NCBI RefSeq assembly: GCF_018881795.1 | Contig: NZ_JACVPQ010000001.1 | Coordinates: 384,577-448,576 of the forward strand | DNA from: Polynucleobacter sp. MWH-Jannik1A5 | GTDB lineage: Bacteria; Pseudomonadota; Gammaproteobacteria; Burkholderiales; Burkholderiaceae | Length of the DNA: 64,000 bases | Direction of reading: 5' to 3' | In this document: positions 9,542 through 19,792 of the stretch, one piece after another | Position numbering within the stretch: the first letter of the stretch is position 1 | Layout of the letters: the number at the start of each line of letters is the position of its first letter | The notes under the pieces: model-generated | The model's input: the letters and a program-made list of their open reading frames with translations, nothing else | Databases searched by the model: none | What the model was told of the DNA's origin: nothing | Translations under genes and position numbers: made by a program

Positions 9542-10804
9542 ATGAACTTTCGCATCTCCCTCTTACTCTTAATTCTTGCTCTGGCGGGCTGTTCCAGCAC
9601 CCCCACACAGCCTACACAGCCTATACAGCCACACCAGCCTATCCTAAACCAGACTGATGATGCAGTCACTGAAGCGCGTTTTAGTCAAAACCTCAACGAA
9701 TTACTGGGGCAGATCTCGCAAACCCAAGAAATACCGCTTTCAGCACTAGAAATGGGCTTCCTTGATGCTAAAACGATTCCCTCGATTCGCAAATTGGTAT
9801 TACCCCCATCGGGAACCTTCAAGAAAAATTGGCTGGCTTACCGGAAGCGCTTTATTGAGCCAGTCCGCCTCAAGGCTGGCAAGGCATTTTGGGACCAAAA
9901 TCAGGCCTTTTTGAGTCAAGTCGAGCAAGACTCAGGGGTGCCTGCTGAAATTATTGTGGCCATTATTGGGATCGAAACTATCTATGGGCGCCAAACCGGT
10001 AACTTCAGGGTGAAAGATGTACTTTCCACTCTCGCCTTTAGCTACCCCGAGACCCCTAACAAACCATCACGTGAACAGCTTTTTAAGGACCAACTCAAAG
10101 AACTCATTTTGCTTTGCTGGACCGAGGCAGGCGGCAAACTACCTTCTAAAAATAGCAGTCAAGGTGTCAATAGTGCGCGCTTTAGCAGCTGCTTAAACCA
10201 AAATAGTTCTTATGCTGGTGCCATTGGCCTGCCGCAGTTTATGCCTGGCAGCATTCGGAGTTTTGCAGTCGATGGCGATGGAGACGGGCGCATCGATCTT
10301 AAAAATAGCCCAAAAGATGCCATTGCTAGCGTAGCCAGTTTTATGAAGAAACATGGCTGGCAACCAGGTATGCCGATCTCGTTTCCAGTTCAAGTCAATG
10401 GCATTGAAGCCGCTAAGCAGTTGGCTGATGGCGAGCCGCAATTGAAATTCACTGTGCAGGAATTAATTGATAAGGGCATCCTAACCAAACAACAAGGCGA
10501 CCTACAAAGTGGTGGCGTAGAACCGCAAAGCAAAGCCTTCATTATTGACTTGCCCTACCCTGATAAAGATGGCACTGATCAAGTCCAATATTTTGTTGGC
10601 TTAAATAATTTTCTGACGATTGTTCAGTACAACCGCAGTTACTTCTATGCGCAAAGCGTTGCTGAATTTGCTGAAGCCTTGGGGTACAAGAATCAAAGTG
10701 TTGTGCCAGCAGAAAGCCTAAGCAAAAATGGAGGGGCTAAAGCTGCTACCGAAAAATCCAAGACTAAGAAATCAAGCCAAAAGAAAAAAGCTAAATCTAC
10801 TTAA
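9542..10804 (+). CDS. mltB: Membrane-bound lytic murein transglycosylase B
   Basis: Cleaves peptidoglycan between MurNAc and GlcNAc with formation of 1,6-anhydroMurNAc. From the ATG at 9542 the protein begins MNFRISLLLLILALAGC, a lipobox signal with Cys17. A GTG 11 codons earlier (9509) is also in frame, but would put charged residues before the signal. The catalytic region is VPAEIIVAIIGIETIYGR near 125 with the acid Glu, and GAIGLPQFMPGS near 220. A DGDGDGRIDL loop near 240 resembles the EF-hand calcium site of Slt35. The C-terminus is lysine/serine-rich. It is convergent with cysM and shares TTAA with it. Confidence 0.93.
   Translation: MNFRISLLLLILALAGCSSTPTQPTQPIQPHQPILNQTDDAVTEARFSQNLNELLGQISQTQEIPLSALEMGFLDAKTIPSIRKLVLPPSGTFKKNWLAYRKRFIEPVRLKAGKAFWDQNQAFLSQVEQDSGVPAEIIVAIIGIETIYGRQTGNFRVKDVLSTLAFSYPETPNKPSREQLFKDQLKELILLCWTEAGGKLPSKNSSQGVNSARFSSCLNQNSSYAGAIGLPQFMPGSIRSFAVDGDGDGRIDLKNSPKDAIASVASFMKKHGWQPGMPISFPVQVNGIEAAKQLADGEPQLKFTVQELIDKGILTKQQGDLQSGGVEPQSKAFIIDLPYPDKDGTDQVQYFVGLNNFLTIVQYNRSYFYAQSVAEFAEALGYKNQSVVPAESLSKNGGAKAATEKSKTKKSSQKKKAKST
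9605..9640 (+). repeat. Nine-base tandem repeat coding for a TQP linker
   Basis: Four imperfect copies of a 9-base unit (ACACAGCCT type) encode TQP-TQP-IQP-HQP just after the lipidated cysteine of MltB. It is a flexible linker between membrane anchor and catalytic domain. Such short in-frame repeats can vary in copy number between strains. Confidence 0.8.
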
Positions 10805-11712
10805 GCAGGAAACACCCCAGTAGATAGGTAGCGGTCGCCGCGGTCGCAAACAATAAATACGATCGTGGCATTTTCAACTTGACGCGCAATGCGTAAGGCG
10901 ACTACTAGGGCGCCGCCGGCAGAGATACCACAGAAGATTCCCTCCTCAACAGCGAGACGACGCGCCATCTCTTCAGCATCAGCTTGAGATACGTATTCAA
11001 TAAGATCAACCTTATCACCTTGATAGATCTTGGGTAAATACTCAGGAGCCCATTTACGAATTCCCGGAATTTGCGATCCATCCTCAGGCTGTGCTCCGAT
11101 GATCTGAATCGCAGGATTCATAGACTTCAGATAAGTTGACACCCCAGTAATGGTGCCGGTAGTCCCCATCGCTGAAACAAAATGAGTAACTTGACCATCG
11201 GTATCGCGCCAAATTTCTGGGCCAGTAGTTTCAATATGTGCTCTTGGATTATCTGGATTAGCAAACTGATCAAGCAATCTGCCTCGACCTTCTCGTTGCA
11301 ATTGCAAAGCGTAATCTCTAGCAAATTCCATGCCACCAGAAGCTGCCGTCAAAATGAGTTCAGCACCATAAGCCGCCATACTTTGACGGCGCTCAATGCT
11401 TTGATTTTCTGGCATCACTAAAATCATTTTGTAGCCAAGCATGGCAGCAGTCATTGCCAATGCAATACCGGTGTTGCCGCTAGTGGCCTCGATTAATGTA
11501 TCGCCAGGTTTAATTTCGCCACGCTCTTGTGCGCGAGAGATCATCGACAGCGCAGGTCGGTCTTTAACCGACCCTGCTGGATTATTCCCCTCTAACTTAC
11601 CTAGAATGACATTGTTACGATTCTCGTTTTCCAGACCAGGAATACGCTGTAAACGAACCAAAGGCGTATTGCCCACTGTCTGTGAAATAGTTAGGTAGGA
11701 AGGTTTGCTCAT
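10801..11712 (-). CDS. cysM: Cysteine synthase B
   Basis: PLP enzyme making cysteine from O-acetylserine and sulfide or thiosulfate. 303 residues: VGNTPLVRLQRIPG near 11, the PLP lysine in NNPAGSVKDRPALSM near 45, the substrate loop EATSGNTGIALAM near 75, and the phosphate-binding loop SAMGTTGTITGVS near 180. The pattern GNNPAGSVKDR is that of CysM rather than CysK. It is convergent with mltB, the two stop codons sharing the four bases at 10801-10804. Confidence 0.94.
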   Translation of the reverse strand: MSKPSYLTISQTVGNTPLVRLQRIPGLENENRNNVILGKLEGNNPAGSVKDRPALSMISRAQERGEIKPGDTLIEATSGNTGIALAMTAAMLGYKMILVMPENQSIERRQSMAAYGAELILTAASGGMEFARDYALQLQREGRGRLLDQFANPDNPRAHIETTGPEIWRDTDGQVTHFVSAMGTTGTITGVSTYLKSMNPAIQIIGAQPEDGSQIPGIRKWAPEYLPKIYQGDKVDLIEYVSQADAEEMARRLAVEEGIFCGISAGGALVVALRIARQVENATIVFIVCDRGDRYLSTGVFPA

Positions 11713-11753
11713 AAGGCCATTTTAGCCATAAGCCGCCTTACACGCGATAGGGC

Positions 11754-12179
11754 TTAATTTCTGCGACCTGCTCCCGCACGCTCCGGCTGATTGCGATGAC
11801 CAGCTTGATTACGAGAATGACGTCTGCTAGAGGTGCTACCCTCCTTTTTGGTTCGGCCATTCGGCTCCCGAAAAGAGCTTGGGGCTTCGATCGTCAAACC
11901 GTTATCCACCATTTTCTCCACGGATTTCATGCCGATACCACGAACACGCTTTTGCAAATCATTAGCATCTTGAAAGTGTCCGCCATCTAAACGTTCAGCA
12001 ATGATGGTTTTGGCTTTAGAAGGGCCAATTCCCTTAATACTCTCCAATTCTGATTGAGTAGCGGTGTTGACATTAATCGGTGAGGCATAAGCTGATAGAG
12101 AACTCGCAGCCAATACTGTGGACACAGCAAGCGCCTTGAATAATCTGTTAAATCTACCTAAGTTCAAATATTGAGTCAT
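11754..12179 (-). CDS. ComEA-like helix-hairpin-helix DNA-binding protein with signal peptide
   Basis: From the ATG at 12179 (preceded by AGGAG) the 141-residue protein has a signal peptide ending near SLSAYA, then the ComEA motif INVNTATQSELESIKGIG (residues ~35-52) and a second hairpin in KRVRGIGMKSVEKM near 78. Such proteins bind double-stranded DNA in the periplasm during natural transformation. The tail (last ~45 residues) is rich in Arg, Ser and Asn, likely disordered and able to bind nucleic acid. The open frame extends upstream by 18 codons, but the ribosome site fixes the start. No other competence gene is in this window. Confidence 0.85.
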   Translation of the reverse strand: MTQYLNLGRFNRLFKALAVSTVLAASSLSAYASPINVNTATQSELESIKGIGPSKAKTIIAERLDGGHFQDANDLQKRVRGIGMKSVEKMVDNGLTIEAPSSFREPNGRTKKEGSTSSRRHSRNQAGHRNQPERAGAGRRN

Positions 12180-12197
12180 TTTTTCTCCTCTAGAAAA

Positions 12198-12230
12198 TAA
12201 AAAATCCACGGACACAAAGTGCGCGTGGAT
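12198..12230 (-). terminator. Intrinsic terminator after hldD
   Basis: Read on the minus strand, ATCCACG (12230-12224) pairs with CGTGGAT (12210-12204) around a 13-base loop and runs into a T tract (12204-12198). It ends the long minus-strand cluster after hldD and separates comEA from it. Confidence 0.8.
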
Positions 12231-12267
12231 CATTTACAACGAAGAGAATTTATTCTAGTTGACTACC

Positions 12268-13287
12268 TTACAAAGGGTTAGCCAAGAAACCAGAATTGGC
12301 TTCCAACCACTCGATATATCTTCCTACACCCTGCTCAACAGTGAGGAAGGGCTCTGCGTAACCGGCGGCTCTGAGCTTAGTGAGATCTGCTTGGGTAAAG
12401 CACTGATATTTACCTTTGAGCGCATCCGGAAATGGAATGTACTCAATAGCCTTTTCTTTTACAAGCTCTTGCAAAGATGCTGGTGCTGCTTTATCGAGCT
12501 TGCGCATTGCGTTTGCTACTGCATGAGCAACATCATTAAAGGGTTGCGCACGACCACTGCCCAAATTGAAGATGCCACTGATTTCTGGATGATCCAGGAA
12601 GAACAGGTTAACCTTTACTACATCTTCAACAGATACAAAGTCACGGCTTTGCTCACCAGCGCCATAGCCACCATATTCACCAAAAAGCTTCACATGGCCA
12701 TTAGCCTTGTATTGGTGGTACTGATGAAACGCTACGGAAGCCATGCGGCCTTTGTGTGACTCGCGTGGGCCATATACGTTGAAGTAGCGAAAACCAACTA
12801 CTTGTGCTGTATTGGCTTTTTCAGCAAAGCGTTTGCGCATCACTTGATCAAATAAGAACTTGGAGTAGCCGTAAATATTGAGAGGCTTCTCATGCTCACG
12901 ACTTTCAACAAAAACATCCGAACCGCCGTAAGTTGCAGCTGAAGAAGCGTAGAGCAACTGTACTTTTTGCTCGGTGCAGATATCCAACAAATCCATCGTA
13001 TAGCGATAGTTATTCGCCATCATGAAAATACCGTCAGTCTCCATCGTATCGGAGCAGGCTCCCTCATGAAAAACTGCTTTAACCTTGCCAAAGCGACCGC
13101 TCCTAAAGGCTTCCAAAAACTCATCTTTATCGAGGTAGTCAACGATATCTAAATCAGCGAGGTTACGGTATTTGTCAGCAGGACGAAGGTCATCGACTGC
13201 GATGATATTTTTCTCACCACGAGCATTGAGTGCCTGAACAATATTGGCACCAATAAATCCAGCAGCACCGGTTACGATAATAGTCAC
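12268..13287 (-). CDS. hldD: ADP-L-glycero-D-manno-heptose-6-epimerase
   Basis: Last step of ADP-heptose synthesis for the LPS inner core. 339 residues of the extended SDR family: [14 protein letters not shown] near 7 (NADP site) and [10 protein letters not shown] near 140 (catalytic Tyr-Lys pair, preceded by SSAATYG). It ends with a family-typical [12 protein letters not shown]. The start codon overlaps the stop of hldA by four bases (ATGA), so translation is coupled. Confidence 0.95.
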   Translation of the reverse strand: MTIIVTGAAGFIGANIVQALNARGEKNIIAVDDLRPADKYRNLADLDIVDYLDKDEFLEAFRSGRFGKVKAVFHEGACSDTMETDGIFMMANNYRYTMDLLDICTEQKVQLLYASSAATYGGSDVFVESREHEKPLNIYGYSKFLFDQVMRKRFAEKANTAQVVGFRYFNVYGPRESHKGRMASVAFHQYHQYKANGHVKLFGEYGGYGAGEQSRDFVSVEDVVKVNLFFLDHPEISGIFNLGSGRAQPFNDVAHAVANAMRKLDKAAPASLQELVKEKAIEYIPFPDALKGKYQCFTQADLTKLRAAGYAEPFLTVEQGVGRYIEWLEANSGFLANPL

Positions 13288-14213
13288 TGTAGCTCCTCTG
13301 AAGTAACGGTTGCTGTCCCTAACTTACCAACTACAATGCCGCCAGCACGATTTGCAAGAGCCATTGCTCTCTCTAGGGGCCACTTCGCAGCCAATGCTAC
13401 TGCTAAGGTAGCAATCACGGTATCGCCAGCGCCTGACACATCAAACACTTCACGAGCTTGCGCCTTGACGTGACTCACGCCGGCATCGGTAAATAAACTC
13501 ATACCCTCTTCTGAACGAGTCAAAAGTAAAGCCTGCAGGTTGAGAGACTTTCTGAGCTCTTGGGCTTTATTCGTCAAGTCTTCTTCGCTTGTCCATTTGC
13601 CTACTACCTGACGCAACTCACTGCGATTCGGCGTTAAGACGGTAGCACCACGATACTTTTCGTAATCCTCACCCTTAGGGTCAACCAAAATCATTTTATT
13701 TTGCGCTCTGGCTTGCTCAATCATATGCGCCACTTGACCTAATGCACCTTTGCCGTAATCAGACAAAATCACAACATCTGCATCACCAACCAGCTTTTCA
13801 AAACGCTCTAGCTTATGAGCGAGCGCTTTTGCACTGGGAGTTTCTTCAAAATCTAATCGAATCAACTGTTGCTGGCGCGCAATCACGCGTAACTTTACGA
13901 TCGTAGGTACGTCAGCATCAATTTCGAGCTGACTATTAACACCGCCTGCTTTTAATAATTCCACCACGCGCTTACCTGGCTCATCATTACCAACCACACC
14001 TAGAATGGTTGCCTTAGCATCGAGCGCAGCTACGTTGCGCGCTACGTTGGCGGCGCCGCCAAGACGCTCATCGATCTTTCCAACCTGAACTACAGGCACA
14101 GGTGCTTCTGGAGAAATGCGATTGGTATCACCAAACCAATAGCGGTCCAGCATGACATCGCCTACAACGAGTAAACGGGCTTTAGAAAATTGGTCGCGAT
14201 TGGCTTTTTCCAT
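13284..14213 (-). CDS. hldA: D-glycero-beta-D-manno-heptose-7-phosphate kinase (HldA / RfaE domain 1)
   Basis: PfkB-family kinase of 309 residues: [19 protein letters not shown] near 14, [15 protein letters not shown] near 50, and the ATP/anion-hole motif [16 protein letters not shown] near 258. Only the kinase half of the E. coli bifunctional HldE is present. The ADP-transferase half (HldC/RfaE2) must be encoded elsewhere. Arrangement ugd-hldA-hldD suggests a surface-polysaccharide unit. Confidence 0.94.
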   Translation of the reverse strand: MEKANRDQFSKARLLVVGDVMLDRYWFGDTNRISPEAPVPVVQVGKIDERLGGAANVARNVAALDAKATILGVVGNDEPGKRVVELLKAGGVNSQLEIDADVPTIVKLRVIARQQQLIRLDFEETPSAKALAHKLERFEKLVGDADVVILSDYGKGALGQVAHMIEQARAQNKMILVDPKGEDYEKYRGATVLTPNRSELRQVVGKWTSEEDLTNKAQELRKSLNLQALLLTRSEEGMSLFTDAGVSHVKAQAREVFDVSGAGDTVIATLAVALAAKWPLERAMALANRAGGIVVGKLGTATVTSEELQ

Positions 14214-14253
14214 TTGAATACTTTATGTATTTTTTCTTTATTTTCAAATCAAC

Positions 14254-15618
14254 TTAATTATGTCGCCCGATGCCATGGTACTCAATACCTAATTCTTGCA
14301 TAGAAGCTGGCTCATATAGGTTACGGCCATCAAAAATGATTGGGCGCTTAAGCTTTTGCATCACCTGATCAAAATCTGGGCTTCTAAAGGCTTTCCACTC
14401 AGTCACGATGACTAGGGCATCAGCGCCATCTAAGGCGCTCATAGGGTCAGAGGTCATCAACACTTGCGCAAGACCGGTTGGGTTATCTTTAAAGTCAAGC
14501 TCTAGAGCATGTTTAGCTTCAGGCATAGCAACAGGGTCATGAGCCACCACCTGGGCACCACGCTTAACCAATTCTTGAATGATCACGCGGCTAGGTGCTT
14601 CACGCATATCGTCAGTATTGGGTTTAAAAGCTAAACCCCACAGTGCAAACTTCATCCCCTTAAGATCTTTACCAAAACGCTTTTCGATCTTTTGAACTAA
14701 GGTGTACTTTTGTAATTCGTTCACGGCTTCTACAGCATCCAGGATCTTGAGATCTCTGCCATGCTCTTTGGCGGTCTTCGATAACGCAGACACGTCCTTT
14801 GGAAAGCATGAGCCGCCATAACCAGTGCCTGGGTATAAAAAGCCAAAGCCAATACGTGAATCTGATCCAATGCCCTGACGAACTGCTTCAATATCTGCGC
14901 CCACCAAGTCAGCTAAATTCGCCAATTCATTCATAAAGGAGATACGGGTAGCTAGCATAGCGTTGGCTGCGTATTTAGTTAACTCAGCACTTCTCACATC
15001 CATGTAGTAGGTGCGCTCATGATGGCGATTAAAGGGCGCATAGAGTTTACGCATTTGCTCTTTAGCGCGCATTCCTGCTGGCGTATTTTCAGTGCCAATC
15101 ACAATACGATCGGGGCGCATAAAGTCTTCTACGGCAGCGCCCTCTTTAAGAAATTCTGGGTTAGACACTACCGAGCATAGCTCTGGAGATAAACCTCTTT
15201 TTTCCAATTCTTCAGTAATAGCAGTTTGCACCTTATCAGCAGTACCTACTGGTACCGTCGATTTATCAACAATGACTTTAGGGGTGGTCATGTGACGACC
15301 AATATTGCGGGCAGCAGCTACGACGTATTGCAAATCTGCTGAACCATCTTCATCTGGAGGTGTGCCTACCGCGATGAATTGAATGTCGCCATGAGCTACT
15401 GAAGCAGCAATATCAGTAGAGAACTGCAAACGACCTGCAGCACGATTACGCTCAATCATCTCTTTGAGGCCAGGTTCATAAATAGGAACACCACCAGAAT
15501 TGAGAATCTCAATCTTTTTGGGATCAACGTCTACGCAAAAAATATTATTGCCTTGTTCCGCAAGGCAGGCTCCCGTAACAAGACCAACGTAACCGCTACC
15601 GATGATGGTGACTTTCAA
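14254..15618 (-). CDS. ugd: UDP-glucose 6-dehydrogenase
   Basis: Oxidises UDP-glucose to UDP-glucuronate with two NAD+. I place the start at a TTG at 15618 ([17 protein letters not shown] follows at once), preceded by GGAGAGAAAG. It gives 454 residues, the usual size. The open frame continues 46 codons further upstream, but there it overlaps lapB and lacks family similarity. The catalytic cysteine is in [11 protein letters not shown] near 260. [11 protein letters not shown] near 333 is the C-terminal UDP-binding region. Confidence 0.93.
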   Translation of the reverse strand: MKVTIIGSGYVGLVTGACLAEQGNNIFCVDVDPKKIEILNSGGVPIYEPGLKEMIERNRAAGRLQFSTDIAASVAHGDIQFIAVGTPPDEDGSADLQYVVAAARNIGRHMTTPKVIVDKSTVPVGTADKVQTAITEELEKRGLSPELCSVVSNPEFLKEGAAVEDFMRPDRIVIGTENTPAGMRAKEQMRKLYAPFNRHHERTYYMDVRSAELTKYAANAMLATRISFMNELANLADLVGADIEAVRQGIGSDSRIGFGFLYPGTGYGGSCFPKDVSALSKTAKEHGRDLKILDAVEAVNELQKYTLVQKIEKRFGKDLKGMKFALWGLAFKPNTDDMREAPSRVIIQELVKRGAQVVAHDPVAMPEAKHALELDFKDNPTGLAQVLMTSDPMSALDGADALVIVTEWKAFRSPDFDQVMQKLKRPIIFDGRNLYEPASMQELGIEYHGIGRHN

Positions 15619-15637
15619 TCTTTCTCTCCAAATTTCT

Positions 15638-16849
15638 TTACATTGAAGGACCGCTTGGAGCGGCACCCTCGCTACGTCTTGGGGAGTATGCCTCCCAATG
15701 ATTACAACCAGGACACTGCCAATAAAATCTTCTCGCTCTAAATCCGCAATTGCCACAAGTGTAGCGAGCCAAGCTTGTTGTGCGCTGACGCAACAAAGTC
15801 AGAATGGATTGCAGCTCCAATAATCTCTCAGGATTAGCGCTGCCCTCTTCCAAGGCAAGACGGGTTTCAGCCAACTTCGATAGAGCAATCAAAGTAGGCG
15901 AATGTTGCATCACCTCAGACAACATCATGTTTGCAGCTTGAGGACCTCGAATTTTCATGAGGTGCTTATGTACGATATCTAGCAATTCGCCAGTAGCTTG
16001 GGTTTTAAGTAATTCACAAAGATGATCTAAACCTTCGCTCTCTTTATCGATAGCAGCATGCGCTAACATCCAGCGGTCTGCCAATAAATGCATATATGCT
16101 GGATGAGAGCTAGCTACTAGACTCCAAGCTTCAATAGCTTGAGTAGGACGATCCATTGCCATTAAATAGTCGCCCTGCAATATTAGTGCTCGTGCATGAT
16201 TGGGAACTGCTTGCAAAGCCCGTTGTATTGATTGCTCAGCTTCTACTAAGTCTTTGCGACGTAATGCCTCTTGGCCTAATTCACAGTGAAACTGAGCGAT
16301 TTCAGTATGGTGCGACTTACCTTGCAGAGTCTCAAGTTCAGTTGCAGCAATGATGGCTTTTTTCCAATCATGCTCAATTTGATACATCTCCAACAAACTT
16401 TCTTTTGCTGGTTCGGCATACTTTCCAGCACCTACACGATTAAGTGATGCCTCAGCCCGATCCAATAAACCAGCGCGCAAAAAGTCACGGCCTAACTCAT
16501 AGGCAGCATGATCACGATCACGAGGCTTTAGGTCATCACGATTAGCTAAATGCTGATGCACTTTGATAGCGCGCTCAGTCTCACCACGGCGACGAAATAA
16601 ATTGCCCAATGAAAAATGCAGTTCAATAGTTTCAGGATCAAGTTGTGCAATTTTGACCAGCGTTTCAATCGCTTGATCGGGCTGCTCATTTAACAAAAGA
16701 CTTAAACCTTTGAATGTTGAACGCTGCTGACGCATACGTTCGCGCTCATCCATACGATTCTCAAGTCGTAGATCCCAACGCGAAGCCAACCAACCAATAC
16801 CAAACATGACTGGCAGCAACAATAGCCAAGATGTCGCTATCTGAATCAT
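15638..16849 (-). CDS. lapB: Lipopolysaccharide assembly protein B (LapB/YciM)
   Basis: TPR-containing membrane protein that guides FtsH-mediated control of LpxC and so LPS amount. 403 residues: an N-terminal membrane anchor ([17 protein letters not shown]), about nine TPR-like helix pairs, and a C-terminal rubredoxin-type zinc ribbon [18 protein letters not shown] near 366, which is diagnostic. In many proteobacteria lapA (a small DUF1049 protein) lies just upstream. Here only 60 bases separate lapB from ihfB and no lapA is present. Confidence 0.94.
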   Translation of the reverse strand: MIQIATSWLLLLPVMFGIGWLASRWDLRLENRMDERERMRQQRSTFKGLSLLLNEQPDQAIETLVKIAQLDPETIELHFSLGNLFRRRGETERAIKVHQHLANRDDLKPRDRDHAAYELGRDFLRAGLLDRAEASLNRVGAGKYAEPAKESLLEMYQIEHDWKKAIIAATELETLQGKSHHTEIAQFHCELGQEALRRKDLVEAEQSIQRALQAVPNHARALILQGDYLMAMDRPTQAIEAWSLVASSHPAYMHLLADRWMLAHAAIDKESEGLDHLCELLKTQATGELLDIVHKHLMKIRGPQAANMMLSEVMQHSPTLIALSKLAETRLALEEGSANPERLLELQSILTLLRQRTTSLARYTCGNCGFRARRFYWQCPGCNHWEAYSPRRSEGAAPSGPSM

Positions 16850-16909
16850 GGCGTGCAGAATTTAAATAAAAAAATGGCCCGAATGGACCACTGAGGTTTA
16901 GCCTGAATC

Positions 16910-17254
16910 TTAGGCACCAGAACCCTCTTTGGGGCCCGCCTGTTTCAAGGGCTTGTAATCTACTCGCTCACGCAACTCTTTGCCAGGCTTAAAGTGCGGA
17001 ACGCGTTTTTCTGGAATCAATACTTTCTCACCAGACTTCGGATTGCGACCAGTACGTGCAGGACGATGATGAAGCACAAAACTTCCCACGCCACGCAACT
17101 CGATACGCTTACCCTCAGCCAAAGCATGAGTCATTGTGTCCAGCAAAGTTTTTACCGCCAACTCCACATCCCTAGGCAGAAGCTGCGGAAACTGTTCCGC
17201 AAGACTCTCCACTAGTTCGGAGCGGGTAATTGCTTGTTGCTCTTGATCTGTCAT
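16910..17254 (-). CDS. ihfB: Integration host factor beta subunit
   Basis: 114-residue DNA-bending protein of the HU/IHF family: [16 protein letters not shown] near 10, [19 protein letters not shown] near 53 with the DNA-intercalating arm, then [15 protein letters not shown]. The C-terminus is about 15 residues longer than in E. coli IhfB, ending in a flexible Gly/Lys-rich tail. It follows rpsA, as in E. coli and most betaproteobacteria, but with a terminator hairpin in between. Confidence 0.95.
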   Translation of the reverse strand: MTDQEQQAITRSELVESLAEQFPQLLPRDVELAVKTLLDTMTHALAEGKRIELRGVGSFVLHHRPARTGRNPKSGEKVLIPEKRVPHFKPGKELRERVDYKPLKQAGPKEGSGA

Positions 17255-17265
17255 GATCTATCAAT

Positions 17266-17300
17266 AAAAAATCGCCGCTCCCCCAATGGAAAGCGGCGAT
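17266..17300 (-). terminator. Terminator/attenuator between rpsA and ihfB
   Basis: On the minus strand, ATCGCCGCT (17300-17292) and AGCGGCGAT (17279-17271) form a perfect 9-bp stem followed by a T tract (17270-17266). It should end most rpsA transcripts before ihfB, so ihfB probably relies on read-through or its own promoter inside this short gap or inside rpsA. Confidence 0.85.
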
Positions 17301-17306
17301 ATTGAT

Positions 17307-18980
17307 TTAGCCTTGATTGTCCAATTTTGCTTTTAACAAAGCACCCAAATTGGTAGTGCCAGACTGCGCATCACCTTGGAGCTTGCTCATTGCATCTTGT
17401 TGATCAGAGCTGTCTTTTGCTTTGATTGAAAGATTGATAACACGTGACTTGCGATCAATGTTGATGATCATTGCGGTTACGCTATCGCCTTCTTTCAATA
17501 CATTACGTGCATCTTCAACGCGATCTGTTGAGATCTCAGAAGCACGCAAGTAAGCTTCAACTTCATCAGCCAAGTGAATTGTTGCACCCTTAGCATCAAC
17601 CGCTTTCACAGTACCAGTAACGAGGCTACCCTTGTCGCTGACAGATGTGTAGTTATTGAATGGGTCGCCAGACAATTGCTTGATACCGAGAGAGATACGC
17701 TCTTTCTCAACATCAATTGCCAATACAGTGGCTTCAACTTCATCACCTTTTTTGTATTTCTTAACAGCTTCTTCACCTGGCTCATTCCATGAGAGGTCTG
17801 AGAGGTGAACTAAACCGTCGATACCACCAGGCAAGCCAATGAACACACCAAAGTCAGTGATTGACTTGATTGCGCCAGTGAGCTTATCGCCTTTTTGTTG
17901 GGCACGTGAAAACTCTTCCCATGGATTAGCTTTGCACTGCTTGATGCCCAAGCTAATACGACGCTTGTCTTCATCAATATCCAGAACCATGACTTCAACT
18001 TCGGTTCCTAATGCAGTAGCTTTGCTTGGAGCAACGTTCTTGTTAGTCCAGTCCATTTCAGAAACGTGTACCAAACCTTCGATACCAGATTCGATTTCCA
18101 CGAATGCGCCGTAGTCAGTCAGGTTAGTTACCTTACCGAATAAACGGGTGTTTGGTGGGTAACGACGAGCGATACCAACCCATGGATCATCACCAAGTTG
18201 TTTCACGCCGAGTGAAACACGGTTCTTCTCTTGATCGAACTTCAAAATCTTAGCGGTAACTTCTTGACCGACAGTCAACATCTCGCTTGGGTGACGCACA
18301 CGACGCCATGCCAAGTCAGTGATGTGCAAGAGGCCATCGATACCGCCGAGGTCAACGAACGCGCCGTAATCAGTAATGTTCTTAACGAGGCCAGTAACCA
18401 CTGCGCCTTCTTTAAGGTTAGACATCAACTTAGCACGCTCTTCACCTTGGCTAGCCTCAACAACTGCACGACGTGACAACACTACGTTGTTACGCTTACG
18501 GTCGAGCTTGATAACCTTGAACTCCATCGTCTTACCTTCGTAAGGGCTGGTGTCCTTGATTGGGCGTGTATCAACGAGTGATCCAGGCAAGAATGCGCGG
18601 ATACCGTTAACCATCACAGTCAAGCCGCCTTTAACCTTACCAGTAACAGTACCGGTAACGATCTCAGCTTGCTCGAGAGCTTTCTCTAAGTTCATCCATG
18701 AAGCCAAGCGCTTAGCTTTGTCACGGGAAAGGATGGTGTCGCCATAGCCGTTCTCAAGAGCGTCAATAGCAACAGAAACGAAATCGCCAGGAGCTACTTC
18801 AATCTCGCCAGCGTCGTTATGGAATTCTTCAACAGGAATAAACGCTTCAGACTTTAAGCCAGCGTTAACAACGACGAAGTTATGGTCGATGCGAAGAACT
18901 TCAGCCGAAATAACTTGGCCGGTCTTCATATTCGATCGGGTTAATGATTCTTCAAATAATTCTGCAAATGATTCAGACAT
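17307..18980 (-). CDS. rpsA: 30S ribosomal protein S1
   Basis: 557 residues, the same size as E. coli S1, with six S1 (OB-fold) repeats: two divergent N-terminal ones that bind the ribosome and four RNA-binding ones, with repeating [22 protein letters not shown] motifs (near 207, 293, 380) and a degenerate last copy. S1 brings mRNAs with weak ribosome sites to the 30S subunit. The start lacks a strong AGGAGG element and follows a hairpin, which suggests the known S1 self-repression. Confidence 0.97.
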   Translation of the reverse strand: MSESFAELFEESLTRSNMKTGQVISAEVLRIDHNFVVVNAGLKSEAFIPVEEFHNDAGEIEVAPGDFVSVAIDALENGYGDTILSRDKAKRLASWMNLEKALEQAEIVTGTVTGKVKGGLTVMVNGIRAFLPGSLVDTRPIKDTSPYEGKTMEFKVIKLDRKRNNVVLSRRAVVEASQGEERAKLMSNLKEGAVVTGLVKNITDYGAFVDLGGIDGLLHITDLAWRRVRHPSEMLTVGQEVTAKILKFDQEKNRVSLGVKQLGDDPWVGIARRYPPNTRLFGKVTNLTDYGAFVEIESGIEGLVHVSEMDWTNKNVAPSKATALGTEVEVMVLDIDEDKRRISLGIKQCKANPWEEFSRAQQKGDKLTGAIKSITDFGVFIGLPGGIDGLVHLSDLSWNEPGEEAVKKYKKGDEVEATVLAIDVEKERISLGIKQLSGDPFNNYTSVSDKGSLVTGTVKAVDAKGATIHLADEVEAYLRASEISTDRVEDARNVLKEGDSVTAMIINIDRKSRVINLSIKAKDSSDQQDAMSKLQGDAQSGTTNLGALLKAKLDNQG

Positions 18981-19125
18981 GTGTATTCACTTTTTGCCGC
19001 CAGAAGGCCTGACGGGTTAGGTTAAAAAAGTCTCAAAGAAACACGCTAATGAAAAGGTCGCGTTGTGGAGTTTCTTCAGACACCAAAAACTTCTACTTAC
19101 AGCTAACTACTAAAACAACTACAAA
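18981..19125 (-). promoter_or_regulatory. rpsA leader with hairpin next to the start
   Basis: 145-base gap between cmk and rpsA. On the minus strand, CCGTCAG (19015-19009) and CTGGCGG (19003-18997) form a 7-bp stem (one G-U pair) 16 bases before the ATG. No good Shine-Dalgarno lies between them. Further upstream AAGAAAC and GTTTCTT can also pair. E. coli rpsA has a structured leader bound by S1 itself. This layout is compatible, but the regulation is inferred. Confidence 0.45.
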
Positions 19126-19788
19126 CTAGGCAATCGCAGATTGATACCAATCCAAAACTGTCTTAACTGCTTGATCTATCGATAAATCTGAGGTTTCAAG
19201 CACTTTTGCACCATCTGCAACCAACAAGGGTGCGGTACCTCGACTACTATCTCTGGCATCGCGATCTTGCAAATCTTGCAGTAAGTCGGAAAGTTTAGCA
19301 GAAATTCCCTTAGCTATCAATTGCTTATAGCGACGCTCGGCTCTGGCGGCGGCCGTTGCAGTCAAGAAAACCTTCAAAACTGCATCTGGGAATATCACGC
19401 TGGCCATATCCCGGCCATCAGCCACCAGGCCAGGGGATTGGCGAAAACTGCGCTGCAGACCCACTAAAGCAGACCTTACCTCTGGATGGACCGCTAAAGC
19501 TGAGGCCCTTAAACCAATGTTTTCAGCCCGAATAGCGTCAGTGACATCGTCGCCATTGAGAAATATTTGACTATTTTTGAATGAAATCAATAACTTAGGA
19601 ACTAAAAGGCCTAGTTCTGGGCCATTTTTAACGTCAATTCCCTGTTTTTCGCTGGCTAAGGCTACTAAGCGATAGAGTGCCCCACTATCCAAATAATGAA
19701 ATCCCAACTTTTCAGCAACCAGCGAAGCAACTGTTCCCTTGCCTGAGGCAGTTGGACCATCAATCGCGATGACCGGAAATGCGCTCAT
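19126..19788 (-). CDS. cmk: Cytidylate kinase
   Basis: Phosphorylates CMP and dCMP. From the ATG at 19788 it has 220 residues. The P-loop is [19 protein letters not shown] near 11, followed by [11 protein letters not shown] near 33 and [13 protein letters not shown] near 125, with the NMP-binding arginines after. A TTG four codons upstream is in frame, but lies before the aroA stop. ATG is chosen, four bases after that stop. Order aroA-cmk-rpsA is conserved in proteobacteria. Confidence 0.95.
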   Translation of the reverse strand: MSAFPVIAIDGPTASGKGTVASLVAEKLGFHYLDSGALYRLVALASEKQGIDVKNGPELGLLVPKLLISFKNSQIFLNGDDVTDAIRAENIGLRASALAVHPEVRSALVGLQRSFRQSPGLVADGRDMASVIFPDAVLKVFLTATAAARAERRYKQLIAKGISAKLSDLLQDLQDRDARDSSRGTAPLLVADGAKVLETSDLSIDQAVKTVLDWYQSAIA

Positions 19789-19792
19789 GAAA

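Noticed and set aside
12259..12759. 166-codon plus-strand frame opposite hldD
   Set aside because: Lies wholly antisense to a conserved enzyme; protein is cysteine-rich and low in sense, no ribosome site.
15619..15756. Upstream extension of ugd
   Set aside because: It overlaps lapB and does not match the UDP-glucose dehydrogenase family, while a TTG with a good ribosome site sits exactly at the family start.
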